DNA from: Hygrocybe punicea
Taxonomy: Eukaryota > Basidiomycota > Agaricomycetes > Agaricales > Hygrophoraceae
NCBI GenBank assembly: GCA_963556145.1
Contig: OY744461.1
Span: forward strand, 9,124,891-9,188,890
Direction of reading: 5' to 3'
DNA: 64,000 nucleotides
The position numbers and the translations under genes were made by a program. The notes beneath the pieces were generated by a model. It was not told the DNA's origin. It saw only the letters and a list, made by a program, of their open reading frames with translations, and ran no database searches. Of this stretch, positions 46,700-58,420 are shown in pieces; position 1 is the first letter of the stretch; every line of letters starts with the position of its first letter.

Positions 46700-47359
46700 C
46701 CTCTTGAGATGAAACGGTCCCGTCACCCGGCAAACGCCGGGAACAGAGTTGCTTCGATCTATTTTCGGCACGGACCGTTTCTCGGCAACCAAATGCCACC
46801 AAGCAAATGTGCAAACATCGGCAACTTTGAGCTCACGGCCGCGATTTTAGGTCCCCTGGCCCCAGCGCGACAACAGATGGCGAGGTGGACCCACGGCACC
46901 CATTCGTCCCCATGCCCCAACGCTCCCCCTCGATGCCCTCACACTCACTGGCCACTTGGACAACAACAGTGATCTTGCTGTTGACGATCGCCATCGATCT
47001 CATTTCTGGCGGCACCCTTCTCCTCGCATACCTCGTCGATCGCGTCTTAGCCTCTCGCGATCCCATTGGCCGAGCAATTTCACCCGCTCTCCGTCTCTGG
47101 ACCTCCCCCGAGACCTCGTTAGCTTGCATGGAGCCGACCCCGACCACTTCCATTGCCAATGCGAGCTCTGTCAAAGAAAGTGTTCCAACACCTTCGATAG
47201 CACCTCAAACTCGCGATAGTGAAGGTTCTCTGCCATTTCCGGGTCGAGTGGGCCCCAATGGCCTGCGTGAAATCTCTCACTTGACGCTGTGAGTGTTTAT
47301 TTATTCATTTTTGACCCTTTCTATCTATCCAACTGACCTTGCGCGCCATGGCGGCACAG
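46700..47359. other. Upstream region of the SAP-domain gene
   Basis: The interval shows open frames on the plus strand (for example a hydrophobic stretch TTTVILLLTIAIDLISGGTLL near 46950-47010). It may contain first exons of the SAP-domain gene, but no start could be chosen. Confidence 0.3.
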
Positions 47360-50300
47360 GCATGGACAAATGAAAGCCACTCTCAAAGAGTGGTGCCATG
47401 GATTTAAGCTTCCCATCTCCAGCAACGTCACGACGCTGCGTGAGCGGTTGGAGGCCTTCAGCGGTGACCAAAAAGCATGGGAAGAGTGAGTGCTTCGGCT
47501 GCTTAAACTTTATCTTGTTGCTAAATCATAATTGCCTCTCATATTTCAGTTTACTCCCCAGCACGAGGCGGCCACACCGAGGACCAAGGCCAGGCCCCAA
47601 AAAATCAAAAAGCAAGCAATCTGCTCTGCGCCGCGAAGCACTGCTTGGCCGTGGTGTCCCCGACAAGAACGGTGTTATCCATCAAGCACTCCCAACTGAG
47701 CGCTCGAAGGATATGCGAACTGCTGAGCAAATTTGGGGGCTGATACCATGGGTACGTGGCTAACCTTTATTCGCCACGCTAGCTTGAGCTGATCCACTTT
47801 TGGCTTGATTAGGCTGAAAGTTTTGTTGCCATGTTTCTGTACAAGCCGCCAGCTCTCCGTGGCATCCAACCAGAGGGATTATACCATGTACGTCATTCTT
47901 GTCTGGTTTTCTCTCGTTCACATGTGGTAATGGGCTCACGCCACTCCAATTTTTTACAGGCTCAGAACAGTACCTCACAGTGGCCGTTACCAGGCCTGCT
48001 ACTCGAACGGACACCATCCATTGGATCCTCCTGTGGGACAACTGTCCCACTCACAGTACGTACATTAATGTGGATTCAAGGCAATTTCACTAATGCTGTA
48101 GTGGCAGGCTCCGGATGTGAATGCCCTTTATCAACAACTAAGTACCATGATAAGGCAGTTTAATCACACGCAGTCCGATGGGGTTGTGACCCAGGGCCAT
48201 GACCAGAATGAGGTCAGCACCTCACCGCCAACCTTGGCCCACCATGCCACGCTGTCCAGTCGCCCAACCTCACAGCCATCATCTGGGACCCCAGCTGTGG
48301 TGACCGCCATGCAAGGATCCCTGCCTGAGCGTTCATTCAGGCTTGGCAATGGTCAGGTTCTGGAATTCACATTGGAAAGTATACCGGACCCTCCGGCTAT
48401 CTCCTTTGCTGGTGATATCCCACGACTTAATGGTATGTGGGATGATCAGACTGCACATTGGAGTGGGACATCTCCCCTTGTGGTTAATGGCCAACCTATT
48501 TGTTACGGATCGCTTCTGCAGCGGGCTCCGGCAACAATCAACTTAACAGGGGATCGGCTTCCAGAGGGGAGAACAGCAGCTTTCATTGTTGCTTACAGCT
48601 AAGACAACACTGCTAACAGGGGGGGTCAAGGTCTAGTGTCATTGCGAGCCGTGGGGGTTACCCAAAACAAGATGAGTCTGCCCCAAGAACCAGACTAAAC
48701 GTAAGGAAAGGAAAAGAAGAAAAAGTCCGAACCAACAACAAGAACAGTACATATAGTGGCTGGTCTTGAGGGGAGGTAAATAGGAATACAACCATGAAGC
48801 CACAACATGTCCAACTCTACCATGTGTTCACCATGAGGCGCACATGAGGCGTCCTCATGTCGATGTTCTCGCGATCCAACTGGAGGCCCGGGTGTCATTG
48901 AGGGAGAGGTGAGGTCCAGATGACTCGGATGATTTGTCATCGGATCATGTGATGTGCAGAATTGCCTATTCGGGGTCTACACTTGCTGTAACAAGCAAGT
49001 GTGCAATCTAGCAAGTGCATTGCACGGTCGGGTCGAAGATGGGTATCATCCAGTGTGGGATTGGTGATGAGAATGTCTTGAGGTGGTGTGGATGTAGTGG
49101 CAAGGTTTGCATGAAAGAAAACAAAGGAATGTGTGGAAGGAAAACCAACTAGGACGGTGGGCTAGTCGAGGTCAGACATGTGAACAGCACAAGCTGTACC
49201 GGATGACGATGTCTGTGTTGATGACGTATCGAGGAGCGATGTCTTGTCCTGTTTGTGGAACAAGAAGGTCCACTTGATGTCGGTATTCGTCCAAGAAAGG
49301 GTATCATTGTAAACGAGTGTGGGAGGTATCGAGATCATGATGGAAAAGGATAAATGAACGTGGGTCCAGGTGTCAAGTCATGGCACGAGTGACAAGCTGT
49401 GGGAACAAGTCGTCGGGTACTGCATTGAAGCGGTGTCGTGCGAACAATATGCGATGGGGGTTGGTTCACTGTTTGGGAAGTCGTATGGTCTGTGGTCGAA
49501 GTCTAAAAGAGTATGCTCCGGCGATGGTCGGATTAGAGAGAACAGTGAAATGTCTTGTGATCGGGGATTGTCCAGAGTTCGCATGCAGGTGAGGAATGTC
49601 GTCGGATCGTCAGGGAGGATAATGGTGGGCACAGGGTATGAATATGGAAACCAAATATCCGGGAATGGGCAATTGTCAATTACGTGTCGATATATTGTCG
49701 AGGTGGAAGTCAGAAGTATCAATGGCGGAAGGGTTTCGGTGCCGATGCCAAAGATAGATCATAACAAGGTAGAAACCGATCAGGAAAGTGATGGCGATGC
49801 TGCCAATGATAATTACGGTAATGAGCTGTTTCGGGAGTACAGCCATTGTGATCGGTTTGTCGTGGGATAGCATAAACAAGATATCGAAGGGAAAAGACAA
49901 TGTTGGTGACATCCGTCGGCAAGGAGACTATTCGGGTACAACGAGGTCACGTGGATATGTCCATGGTCAGTCTGGATTGTTCTAGAAGGTGGGACAAAAA
50001 GAGAACAAGAACAAGAAAGTACAAGGATGTCCGAATGAAGAAACAATGACATCGAAACAAAGACAAAGGACAAAATGAAATAAAAAAGGAAGGTGGCAGT
50101 GTAGAATCGTCATGGTAGGTATTGGAATGGGCATCGGGGTTGGAAGCGGAGTTGGAAATGTAACACTATTGCGGTGGTGCACTGGCCAGAGCTGTACAAG
50201 TATGGAAAAAAGGATCAATGGAAGGGGATGAAAGCAAGGTGGTTTGAATGGAAGGTTTGACTTTGATTGTATCTGATGTAATTCAGCTCTCTGACAACAT

Positions 50301-50580
50301 TGACTAGGTTATTGTTGAACGATGGCGTGCTGGCACTCCAGAAGATTTCTGGAAGGAGTTCAGCCATGAAAATGGTAAGGTCATGACATTTACAGCCATC
50401 AGCCAACACCTCTGAAAGCAGCGCCTTGCTGAAGACAAGGCTACTGCTGATAAAGCCAAAGCAGAGTATGGAGTATCATTTTCTGAGTTTTTCACTTACC
50501 GTCGTGGTAGTCAGATGTTAGTTATGAGTGATCCAACTTCCATTGCTAAACATTACCGTGCATTACAAAATGCTGTGTAG
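47360..50580 (+). pseudogene. SAP-domain gene of a repetitive element, split by solo LTR
   Basis: Exons recognised: to 47485 (SAP motif LKEWCHGFKLPISSNVTTLR, ERLEAFSGDQ), 47550-47751 (Lys-rich, QSALRREALLGRG, ERSKDMRTAEQIWGLIPW), about 47814-47889 (ESFVAMFLYKPPALRG), then WQAPDVNALYQQL. These are followed by PDPPAISFAGDIPRLNGMWD, with TSPLVVNGQPI ending at 48500. After the 1665-bp LTR and one copy of CTATT the frame resumes as AVVHWPELYKYGKKDQWKG, an intron, ERWRAGTPEDFWKEFSHENG and KAEYGVSFSEFF. A TGA at 50413-50415 (SQHL-stop-KQRLAED) is a second lesion. SAP domains bind AT-rich DNA; the rest is unassigned. It faces the Crypton gene convergently. Confidence 0.6.
48501..50165. mobile_element. 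Solo LTR, 1665 bp
   Basis: The segment begins TGTTAC and ends GTAACA (inverted 6-bp termini, canonical TG..CA) and is flanked by the 5-bp duplication CTATT (48496-48500 and 50166-50170). There are no gag/pol sequences inside. Removing the segment plus one CTATT restores the host reading frame through NGQPI/AVVHW. The length is long for a fungal LTR. Confidence 0.92.
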
Positions 50581-50998
50581 TGTTTCTGTCAATATATCGT
50601 CTATTGATCTTTTCTAATGCTTCTTAGGTCAATGAAATGAAATGAAGAGCTACAGTTATGAAAGGATGTAATATTATATCCAATGCATGGGGAAGGAAGC
50701 TGGCCATGCGACTTATAAAAGCACTTGAGAAATTCCTCAGTTGATTATCATGATCTTAGCTCAAAGGATGAGTTGGGATGCAGCTTATGAAAGTACTTGA
50801 GAACTTCCTCAGTTGATTACCATTATCCTACCTAAACCTGCTGCAGATCTCCATTTGCAGGTCAAGCATTGAGTTAATGTTTAGTTATTCAAATGGTGTT
50901 GAAGAGATACAATTACAAAAGATAGTGATAGAATGGACAACATATGAAAAACATGAAGTAAAGCAATAAAACAGAAGATATAATGAATATACCAGTGG
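50581..50998. other. Spacer between convergent SAP and Crypton genes
   Basis: AT-rich, with two similar stretches near 50700-50760 and 50770-50830 (CTTGAGAAATTCCTCAGTTG and CTTGAGAACTTCCTCAGTTG), a short imperfect tandem duplication of about 70 bp. No gene. Confidence 0.5.
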
Positions 50999-52697
50999 TC
51001 AAGCACAAGGACAGGTTCTACCACAAGTTGGACATTTGACTGTTGGAGCACGGTTTGGATCAAAAAAGGCCTCCCTTGGCTCAGTGGGATTATCATTCCA
51101 TGAGATGAGATACTTGACAATTGTCAAGCTTGTGAACTCAGTACTCCATCCTCCCCACTCACAGATTCGACGAATTGGCCACTGATGCTCAGAAGAAAGA
51201 TACTGGCATCCTCCACGACGGAAAGAGTGAGTTCCATATGGATGAGGATCAATACCAACATCCAAAAGGTTGTTTCTGAACAGTTCCAGGAATTGATCAG
51301 AAGTCTGTCTATACCTTTAGCTGGTAATCTGTTATTACATTTAGTAAAAATACATACCATTGGACGGTTGGATTCTGATACACGGTCACCTGAAGCTATC
51401 TTCCGAAAGATGTAACCTCCAGATAGCTTTGCTTCTGCAAGCCACTCTGCAAGAGCACGGACAGGGCAGAGGTGAGCTTCATGTTCAGGTAGTGCAAATA
51501 GAACAAAAGGTTTGATATCTGGCAATAAATTCAGCCAGATTCTGCTTTGTGGAAAGATGATTTACTTGCCTCCAAATTGACTGGTCTTGCGGAATGGTAG
51601 AGTGAGAACAACACAGGTTGAAGATACAATATTAATATCCTGTGCTTGGATCTTCAGGACTTCATCAAATCGCAACAAGCACAGGAATGCAATTGTGTAT
51701 GCAGCTTGCAATAGACGACGAGAACGACCACCTCCCCACTGATGGAGGCTAGAAGAGTCTTGCTGTTGAGTACGAGATCCTGCAGCATAATCTTGGATGG
51801 CCCAAATGTCATCCTGGTGATTATAGTCATACATTTTCATCATGATTGCCTGAAAGGATAAGACTTTCAGTCAATATGTGTTAGTGTTGGTGAAATCTTA
51901 CAGATGTGATGGCCCAAGCACTCGTTGAAGTCTCTCCTGCACGAACCTAAAGGTCCACTTTAGTTTTTTCTACATTGTCAGTATGGCTAAAGTGCACTCA
52001 CCTTTCGCCTTCGCAGGCTAACCATGTAGTTTGAAACCTCATTAGAGACTGATGGGTTACCAACCATTCTTCCTGTGCTTTCACTAGCATGCCAAGGAAG
52101 AGATCCAAGTCCATGAAGTCGTCCAAAGGCATATGTTACAGCAGCACGCATCTTCTGGGCATAAGAATAGGTGCTACGCTCCTCTGAAACAAGTCTCTTG
52201 GAGCCATCAAGTAGGATCTCATCACATCTTCAAGTGACCAGTATATAGTCAATTATTAATAATAATGAGAGCAACACTCACTGGTTCATAATCCAAGCTG
52301 CAATGCACAATGGAGCATCTTGCCTTGGCTTTGGTGAGAAAAAAGCTTCATTTTCTTGAATGAGTCCTTTGGCCACAAGGAAGGTTTGACACTGTTTCAT
52401 GAGCCTGTGGTAAGCAATAGTCCCTCAGCATTATGGCAAATTTCATAGCATATATAAAAATGTATCTCACCTCTGATACCCACTGTCAGTGCTCTCTGTC
52501 ACACCTTTCGAGGCTTGAAGAAGCACATCATGCAAGTCTGACAAATTGGGATCATCAGGAGCCTCTTCAGCAAGTAAGGTCTCCTGCTCTCCCTCTAAAT
52601 CATCTTGCACTTCTAATGCTTCAGGCCTTTCCTCACCATCCTGGGGATTGATGACTCGAAGAAGACCAGCGAACAGTGAGGATAACTCTGTCGACAT
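50999..52697 (-). CDS. Crypton-type tyrosine recombinase, apparently intact
   Basis: Seven exons (52697-52471, 52404-52282, 52227-52002, 51946-51902, 51849-51570, 51518-51358, 51304-50999) total 1368 nt, 455 residues, all phases consistent. The catalytic set is visible: Arg in LCLLRFDEVLKI, Lys in LPFRKTSQFG, HxxR in YGTHSFRRGGCQYL, Trp in ICEWGGWS and the nucleophile Tyr in TIVKYLISWND. A C-terminal Cys cluster CPTCGRTCPC ends the protein. Cryptons move by site-specific recombination of a circular form and lack inverted repeats, so the element borders cannot be read directly. The fifth intron uses a GC donor (GCAAGT at 51569) with a normal AG acceptor; a GT donor there breaks the frame. The N-terminal 75 residues are acidic. 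Confidence 0.85.
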
Positions 52698-53059
52698 CGA
52701 AACACAACTTGAAGGTGCGGATTGTGGCTGCGCTCATCACTGGCTGTGCAATTATATGTAATCTCACTTTTTAATTAATTAATTATTATTATTATTATTA
52801 CTGCACATTTTCGGTCTCAAAGGTCTAATGCCTCCTGTGATGTTGAGCGGCAGGCCACCCACCCACCTCCTGGTGACCTTGTGGATGCAGGTGTCTTCGT
52901 CGCAACCCACCACAACCTTGCAACCTCGCAAATGTGGCGCCATGTCAATTGACATGGCTGGCGTGGTTCGCGAGGTGGTTTACAGGTGGTGGGTGCTCAT
53001 TGTGTCCTCTCCTCGTTACCGTCCCTGCATTGGCACCGTCGTGGTCTGCGTCCTGTCCA
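52698..53059. other. Flank of Crypton gene, no gene
   Basis: It contains a TTAATTAATTATTATTATTA microsatellite-like stretch at about 52770-52800, then GC-rich sequence leading into the tandem array. No gene was recognised. Confidence 0.45.
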
Positions 53060-54075
53060 CGCGTCCTGGTGGATGATAAAGGGGGGGTGGTGGTTGGGCA
53101 GACGGCCGGAACGCGAGGTCCTGAGACCCCCTGACCGCTCGTTTTCAACGGAAATGGAGCGCGGGGGTTGTACACGAGCCGTAGGTGGCAAAGGGTGCAT
53201 GGTAGCATACTATGTAATGCAGTATGTTGAATTTATTGGACAAGTATACTAAATATTGTTATCATATTGTTGCACACAGTATTCAAAGAGTATTCAAAAT
53301 GATGATTCAATATTTTGAGACAAAGTACATTACTGGTATCAAATGACACTTTTAGAGTACTGCTTCAATAACAAGACATTTACTGAAATTATTGAAGTAG
53401 TACTGTAAAATTGCCATTCAATACTGGTAATGCACTTTGTTCAAAATATTGAATCATCATTTTGAATACTCTTTGAATACTGTTTGCAACAATATGATAA
53501 CAATATTTAGTATACTTGTCCAATAAATTCAACATACTACATTACATAGTATGTTACCATGCACCCTGTGTGGTCGAAAACGGGGCGGGGAGGGAGTCCT
53601 GGTGGTTGAAAAAGGTGGGGTGGTGGTGGTTGGGCAGACAGCGGGAACGTGGGATCCTGAAACCCCCCGACTGCTCGTTTTCAATGGAAATGGAGCACGG
53701 GGGGTGTACACGAGCCGTAGGTGGTCAAAAACGGGGTGGGGAGGGGAGTCCTGGTGGTTGAAAAAGGTGGGGGGGTGGTGGTTGGGCAGACAGCGGGAAC
53801 GCGAGGTCCTGAGACCCCCCGACCGCTCGTTTTTAACGGAAACAGAGCGTGGGGGGTGTACACGAGCCGTAGGTGGTCAAAAACGGGGCGGGGAGGGGAG
53901 TCCTGGTGGTTGAAAAAAGGGGGGGGGGGTGGTGGTGGTTGGGTAGACAGTGGGAACGCGAGGTCCTGAGACCCCCCGACCGCTCGTTTTCAACGGAAAT
54001 GGAGCATGGGGGGTGTACACGAGCCATAGGTCATCGAAAACGGGGCAGGGTAGGGCATCCTGGTGGTTGAAAAAG
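53060..54075. repeat. Tandem array of 150-157-bp GC-rich units
   Basis: About four units share GTACACGAGCCGTAGGTGG, CGAAAACGGGGCGGGGAGGG, AGTCCTGGTGGTTGAAAAA and GACCCCCCGACCGCTCGTTT. The anchor word ACACGAGCC recurs near 53173, 53708, 53860 and 54017; the first gap includes the 382-bp MITE plus 3-bp duplication. Long frames through the array on both strands are by-products of the repeat. Confidence 0.9.
53189..53570. mobile_element. Inner-type MITE, 3-bp duplication (copy 2)
   Basis: A second, highly similar copy of the 31839-32221 MITE, 382 bp, flanked by TGG on both sides (53186-53188 and 53571-53573). It interrupts one unit of the tandem array. The neighbouring units show the uninterrupted site GTAGGTGGTCAAAAAC, confirming both the ends and the duplication. 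Confidence 0.93.
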
Positions 54076-55219
54076 TTGCCGTGGGCCACTTGACTGTTGT
54101 TGCCATCCTCCCCGTTCTTTGCATACGTGTCGGCTCGCGTTTCGATGCCATTAGGCCGCGGCGACATCTTGGCGGCGGCTTTGAGTTGGTGTGGTGTGGT
54201 GTTGATTGGCTGGGCGTTGGTGCCGGCGTTGTGTAAGTAAAAATGTTCAGAAAAAAGAAATAAAATATAAAATATGCATGAGTGGTGCCCACGCACCTTA
54301 GAGTCAACGGTGAAAATGTCAACGGGGTGCTCACTCATCCACTAGGGACGTCATCACTGGGGTGGGTACCGGTCACGGTGGCACGGGCATTGACATTTGG
54401 CAAGGTCAGTTTAGCGGGGTTAGAAATAGGGACCGTCTTACCGAGATCGTTGGACCGTTTTTTTTGCGCCCTGCGGGGCTTGCGGATGGCTTTTCGCTGA
54501 GGAAAATGTAACTGTGAGGCAATGTCAGAACCGCGAAAAGACGTTTCAAAAGACAATCCCTGCTGACAAGCAGGAACGGCCCTGCCGAAATAGATGTACC
54601 AACCGAGCCAGGGCCAATCTAATTCGCCTCTGGGCCAATTTGAAACCTCGCAGCCCGGCCCCAACTCTCTGGCTTCTCCCTCTCTCGAGTCTCTCCCGGG
54701 ATCAGTAACAACCCTCCCCATTACCGCACTTTGTTTTTCATGCACTAATGGATGGGCCCATGATAACGGTGGTCAGAAAATACATTCGGTGACTGATTGG
54801 CCTGCCAGAACACATACCATATTGGGTGGGAATTCCCCCCATCCCAGCCGAATTGTTGTTGCCGGCAACGCCATCATTCGGCTTTTGCCAATGCTCTGGT
54901 GATTTCTTTTTGGTCCCCCCGTTGCCCCCACTCTTTTGTCATTCTCTTGCCTGCAATGTTGGTGGTTTGGTGCGGTCGCCAAGTTCGAATTTGCGCGCGG
55001 AGTGGGGGGGCCGCCAGCATGGAACGCAATGTTTTGTTTTGTTGAGGGGAGATCGATCGAGATTGGGGAAGGCGATGCGTTTCTTGGGGTCCCTGTTTGG
55101 CTGCTCGCGTGGGGCCTCTAGGGCTCGAATGTGACATTCCCGTCACGGTGACCGGACGGTTTTCCAATCGGTTTGCAGCCCGACTTACTAGTAGCTGGAG
55201 TGCAGTCGCGTGACTAGCG
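54076..55219. other. Unidentified region with minus-strand open frames
   Basis: Minus-strand frames (about 54745-54335; KPRRAQKKRSNDLGKTVPIS, ANVNARATVTG-like, and near 54215-54090 MSPRPNGIETRADTYAKNGE) look coding-like but match no family I know. They cannot be joined with confidence, and no start or product is proposed. Confidence 0.3.
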
Positions 55220-55766
55220 CAAAGTTGTCCCACTCTCAGTTATCCGCTGCAATTTCACGGTGACGCTTGGAAGCTTGGAGTACGTGATGGAGGGGTTCTG
55301 ATGGTTGGCGAGAGCGTTATTAACTGCAATGGCTTCTGCCTGCAAAACAGCCAAAATATCCATCACTTCCTTCGGCTGGCGAGAACCGCCATCAACAAGT
55401 GTGTTGTATGCGTTAACGAAGCGTATCGAGCGATCCTGATCATCCTGATAGGGCGGTCAGATGGAATTTGTGTGGAAGAACAGGCTTGCCCAGCCTGTCC
55501 TTCTTGACCTCTGTGTTTCGATCCACAACGGGGACGACTGTACGACCAAACACAAGGCCATTCGAATTAATGCTGGGCTCAGAGGACATGATGAGAATCT
55601 TGTGGGATAACTTGAGCGAGTCGTGGGTGAGAGAACAAATTTGGCCCAGTAGGCCTGGCACAAATAAGGTACGCATGTCTTGTTTCCTAACCCATACCCA
55701 ACTTGTCATCCACCCTTTGTGTTCCAAGACGCCTGAATGGGGCATTTCCTGCGTACACTGCATCAT
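55220..55766 (-). pseudogene. Unidentified coding remnant
   Basis: On the minus strand an ATG frame (SSEPSINSNGLVFGRTVVPV, then DRNTEVKKDRLGKPVLPHKF) ends at a TGA. After a frame change at a short GATCAG duplication it continues as DQDRSIRFVNAYNTLVDGGS, RQPKEVMDILAVLQAEAIAV and NNALANHQNPSITYSK to a stop near 55218. Codon texture suggests a real protein once, but the family is not recognised. Confidence 0.35.
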
Positions 55767-56093
55767 GTGTGCTTGATTGATAACTCAACAGGGTCTACTA
55801 AGTTATGGCTTGTCGTTCAGCCTAAGCTTGGCCAGCGGTGACAGACCTTATCAGATAATCACCGAGATAAAAGGCCCTGCATCAGGCAATGAAACCTTGC
55901 TGCATGCTTCAGAGACCGATTTATGTCCATTTAACTGACGTCATATGTTTTTTTTTTCGCTTCCATCATAGAATTATACCGCCTGTCAAGCATGTCAAGT
56001 CGGAAATGCCCTTATCACCTAAGATAAGATGCCATAGATAAACATCGAGGGATGTAATCGTAAGCTCTCAGGCGTTCCGCTACGACACCACTC
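55767..56093. other. Upstream region of the multicopper oxidase
   Basis: Non-coding, with repeated TTATCAGATAATCAC / TTATCACCTAAGATAAG GATA-type motifs (about 55847-55870 and 56010-56040) that could be GATA-factor sites in the promoter. This is inference from sequence only. Confidence 0.35.
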
Positions 56094-57230
56094 ATGGCTA
56101 CGACAGACAGTCGTCCAAAGTATACACGTTACTGAGGCAGGAGCCTGAGGACGATGCTCTGGTAGGATCACCTTCTGGTCCTTCAGAGCTCGAATCAGCT
56201 CCAGGTCCTCTTGTTTTCAAGGGTTTTATAACCCACCGTTTTTGTCGGATACTGACGGTGGTTGTCGTTGCAATCCTTTTACTTGTTGCCGGTTTCGCCA
56301 TTTGCAAGCTCTTCTTGAAACCGGATACCAGCTCATGCTGCCAATATAATCTCAATTACACGTCATTCTATGGTATCCCTGCGAATCTTCCAGTCGTGCC
56401 TTCAAGTAAATTGGTCAATCATACCGAACTGGACCTCCAGACTGGGTTTGTTGTCTCCAATAAACCTACGACTAGGGTGTACACTTTCAACATCACTCAG
56501 GCACAGTCCGCTCCCGATGGTTTCCAGAAACCGATGATCCTCATTAATGGCCAGTTTCCGGGTACGATATTGCTGAGATGATGCGCGATGCTAAACATCT
56601 GACATACCTTCATGTAGGCCCGTTGATTGAGGTGAATTCAGGAGACACTGTTCGTGTTCTTGTGGTCAATCTCATGTCAAATTGGAGTACATCCATTCAC
56701 TGGCATGGCATTGACCAAAAGAATTCGACGTGGATGGTGAATACTGGATGTTTGTGCCCACTATGCCAGTTACTGACGCCATATCATTGCAGGATGGCGT
56801 GGCTGCTGTAACCCAATGTGGCATCCCTCCCGGCACCAATTTTACATACGAGTTCACGACCGAAGGGCAACGAGGCACATTCTGGTATCACTCTAGTGTT
56901 GCCGTAGTTCGGTTCCGAACCTAGCCGAACCCGGTTCAAACCCCGAACCGAACCCGGGGTTCAGTCTAAGTTCAGCCAAATGCTGAACCGGACCGCGGGT
57001 TCGGTTCAGGGTTTCGAGGCTGGCCGGATTTCCTGAACGGCTCCAAACTGCGTCCAAACCGCGAACGCGGATATTTTTAAGGTATTTATTTCATTTGTTT
57101 TTCATATTTCTTTACTTACCATTTCGTGTTAAACGGTATCATGTGACCGGCCGTGACGAGGTAGCTTTCACGCGACACAGCAACATCAACGCGGATTGAA
57201 CACAACACAATTTGTGTTGTGTTCCTCAAG

Positions 57231-57276
57231 GTAAGTTTCCTTTTTTTCTTAACTTTACTAATGTTATTTGCGACAG
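57231..57276 (+). other. Intron-like signal inside the hAT-type element
   Basis: Immediately before the trinucleotide array lies CAAG/GTAAGTTTCC, a pyrimidine tract, CTTAAC and TACTAAT branch-like words, and GCGACAG, 46 nt in all. This is an almost ideal fungal intron, suggesting the array may be part of a spliced transcript. Confidence 0.45.
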
Positions 57277-57299
57277 GAAAATCAACAACCACGGCAACG

Positions 57300-57433
57300 A
57301 CAACCACGACGCCCAGCAGCAGCAGCAGCAATGTCGGCAGCAGCAGCAACAGCGGCAGCGGCAACGGCAACAGCAGCAGCAGCAGGAGCGCAGCAGCAAC
57401 AGCAGCAACGGCAACGGCAACGGCAGCAGCGCC

Positions 57434-57471
<38 letters not shown>

Positions 57472-58420
57472 CGCAGGAGCAACAGCAGCAGCAGCAGCAG
57501 CAGCAACGGCCACGACAGCAGCAGCAGCAGCAGCAGCAGGAGCGCAGGAGCAACAGCAGCAACGGCGGCAGCAGCAACGGCGGCAACAGCAGCAGCAGCA
57601 GCAGCAATGCCGGCAGCAGCAGCAGCAGCCCCGGCAGCAGCAGCAGCAGCAGCAGGAGCACAGGAGCAACAGCAGCAACGGCGGCAGCAGCAACGGCGGC
57701 AACAGCAGCAGCAGCAGCAGCAACAGCGGCAGCAGCAGCAGCAGCAACGCTGGCAGCAGCAACACCGGCAGCAGCAGCAGCTGCTGCTGGTGCATCAAGC
57801 CCCAACCTCACCATCAGCGGCGGCAACAACAACGGCAACCACCACCACGACGGCCAGCAGCAGCAGCAGCAGCAGCAATGCCGGCAGCAGCAGCAGCAGC
57901 AATGCCGGCAGCAGCAGCAGCAGCCCCGGCAGCAGCAGCAGCAGCAGCAGGAGCGCAGGAGCAACAGCAGCAACGGCGGCAGCAGCAACGGCGGCAACAG
58001 CAGCAGCAGCAGCAGCAATGCCGGCAGCAGCAGCAGCAGCCCCGGCAGCAGCAGCAGCAGCAGCAGGAGCGCAGGAGCAACAGCAGCAACGGCGGCAGCA
58101 GCAACGGCGGCAACAGCAGCAGCAGCAGCAGCAACAGCGGCAGCAGCAGCAGCAGCAACGCTGGCAGCAGCAACACCGGCAGCAGCAGCAGCTGCTGCTG
58201 GTGCATCAAGCCCCAACCTCACCATCAGCGGCGGCAACAACAACGGCAACCACCACCACGACGGCCAGCAGCAGCAGCAGCAGCAGCAATGCCGGCAGCA
58301 GCAGCAACAGCGGCAGCGGCAACGGCAACAGCAGCAGCAGGAGCGCAGCAGCGACGGCGATGGCAGCAGCACCAGCAGCACCAGCAGTGGCAGCGGCAGC
58401 AGCAGCAGCAACAGCACCAG
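57300..58420. repeat. CAG/CAA/CGG trinucleotide array with 411-bp higher-order unit
   Basis: About 1.1 kb composed almost entirely of CAG-related triplets. A unique marker (CTGCTGCTGGTGCATCAAGC) occurs twice exactly 411 bp apart (TGCATCAAG at 57791 and 58202), showing a duplicated higher-order unit that is a multiple of three. Because of the period, several frames on both strands are open for 130-480 codons (Gln, Ser, Ala or Leu, Cys, Val runs). Those frames are not evidence of coding. Confidence 0.9.

Noticed and set aside
53060..54075. Multiple 60-120-codon frames rich in Gly, Arg and Trp
   Set aside because: They recur unit by unit in the tandem array and change with its phase; repeat by-products.
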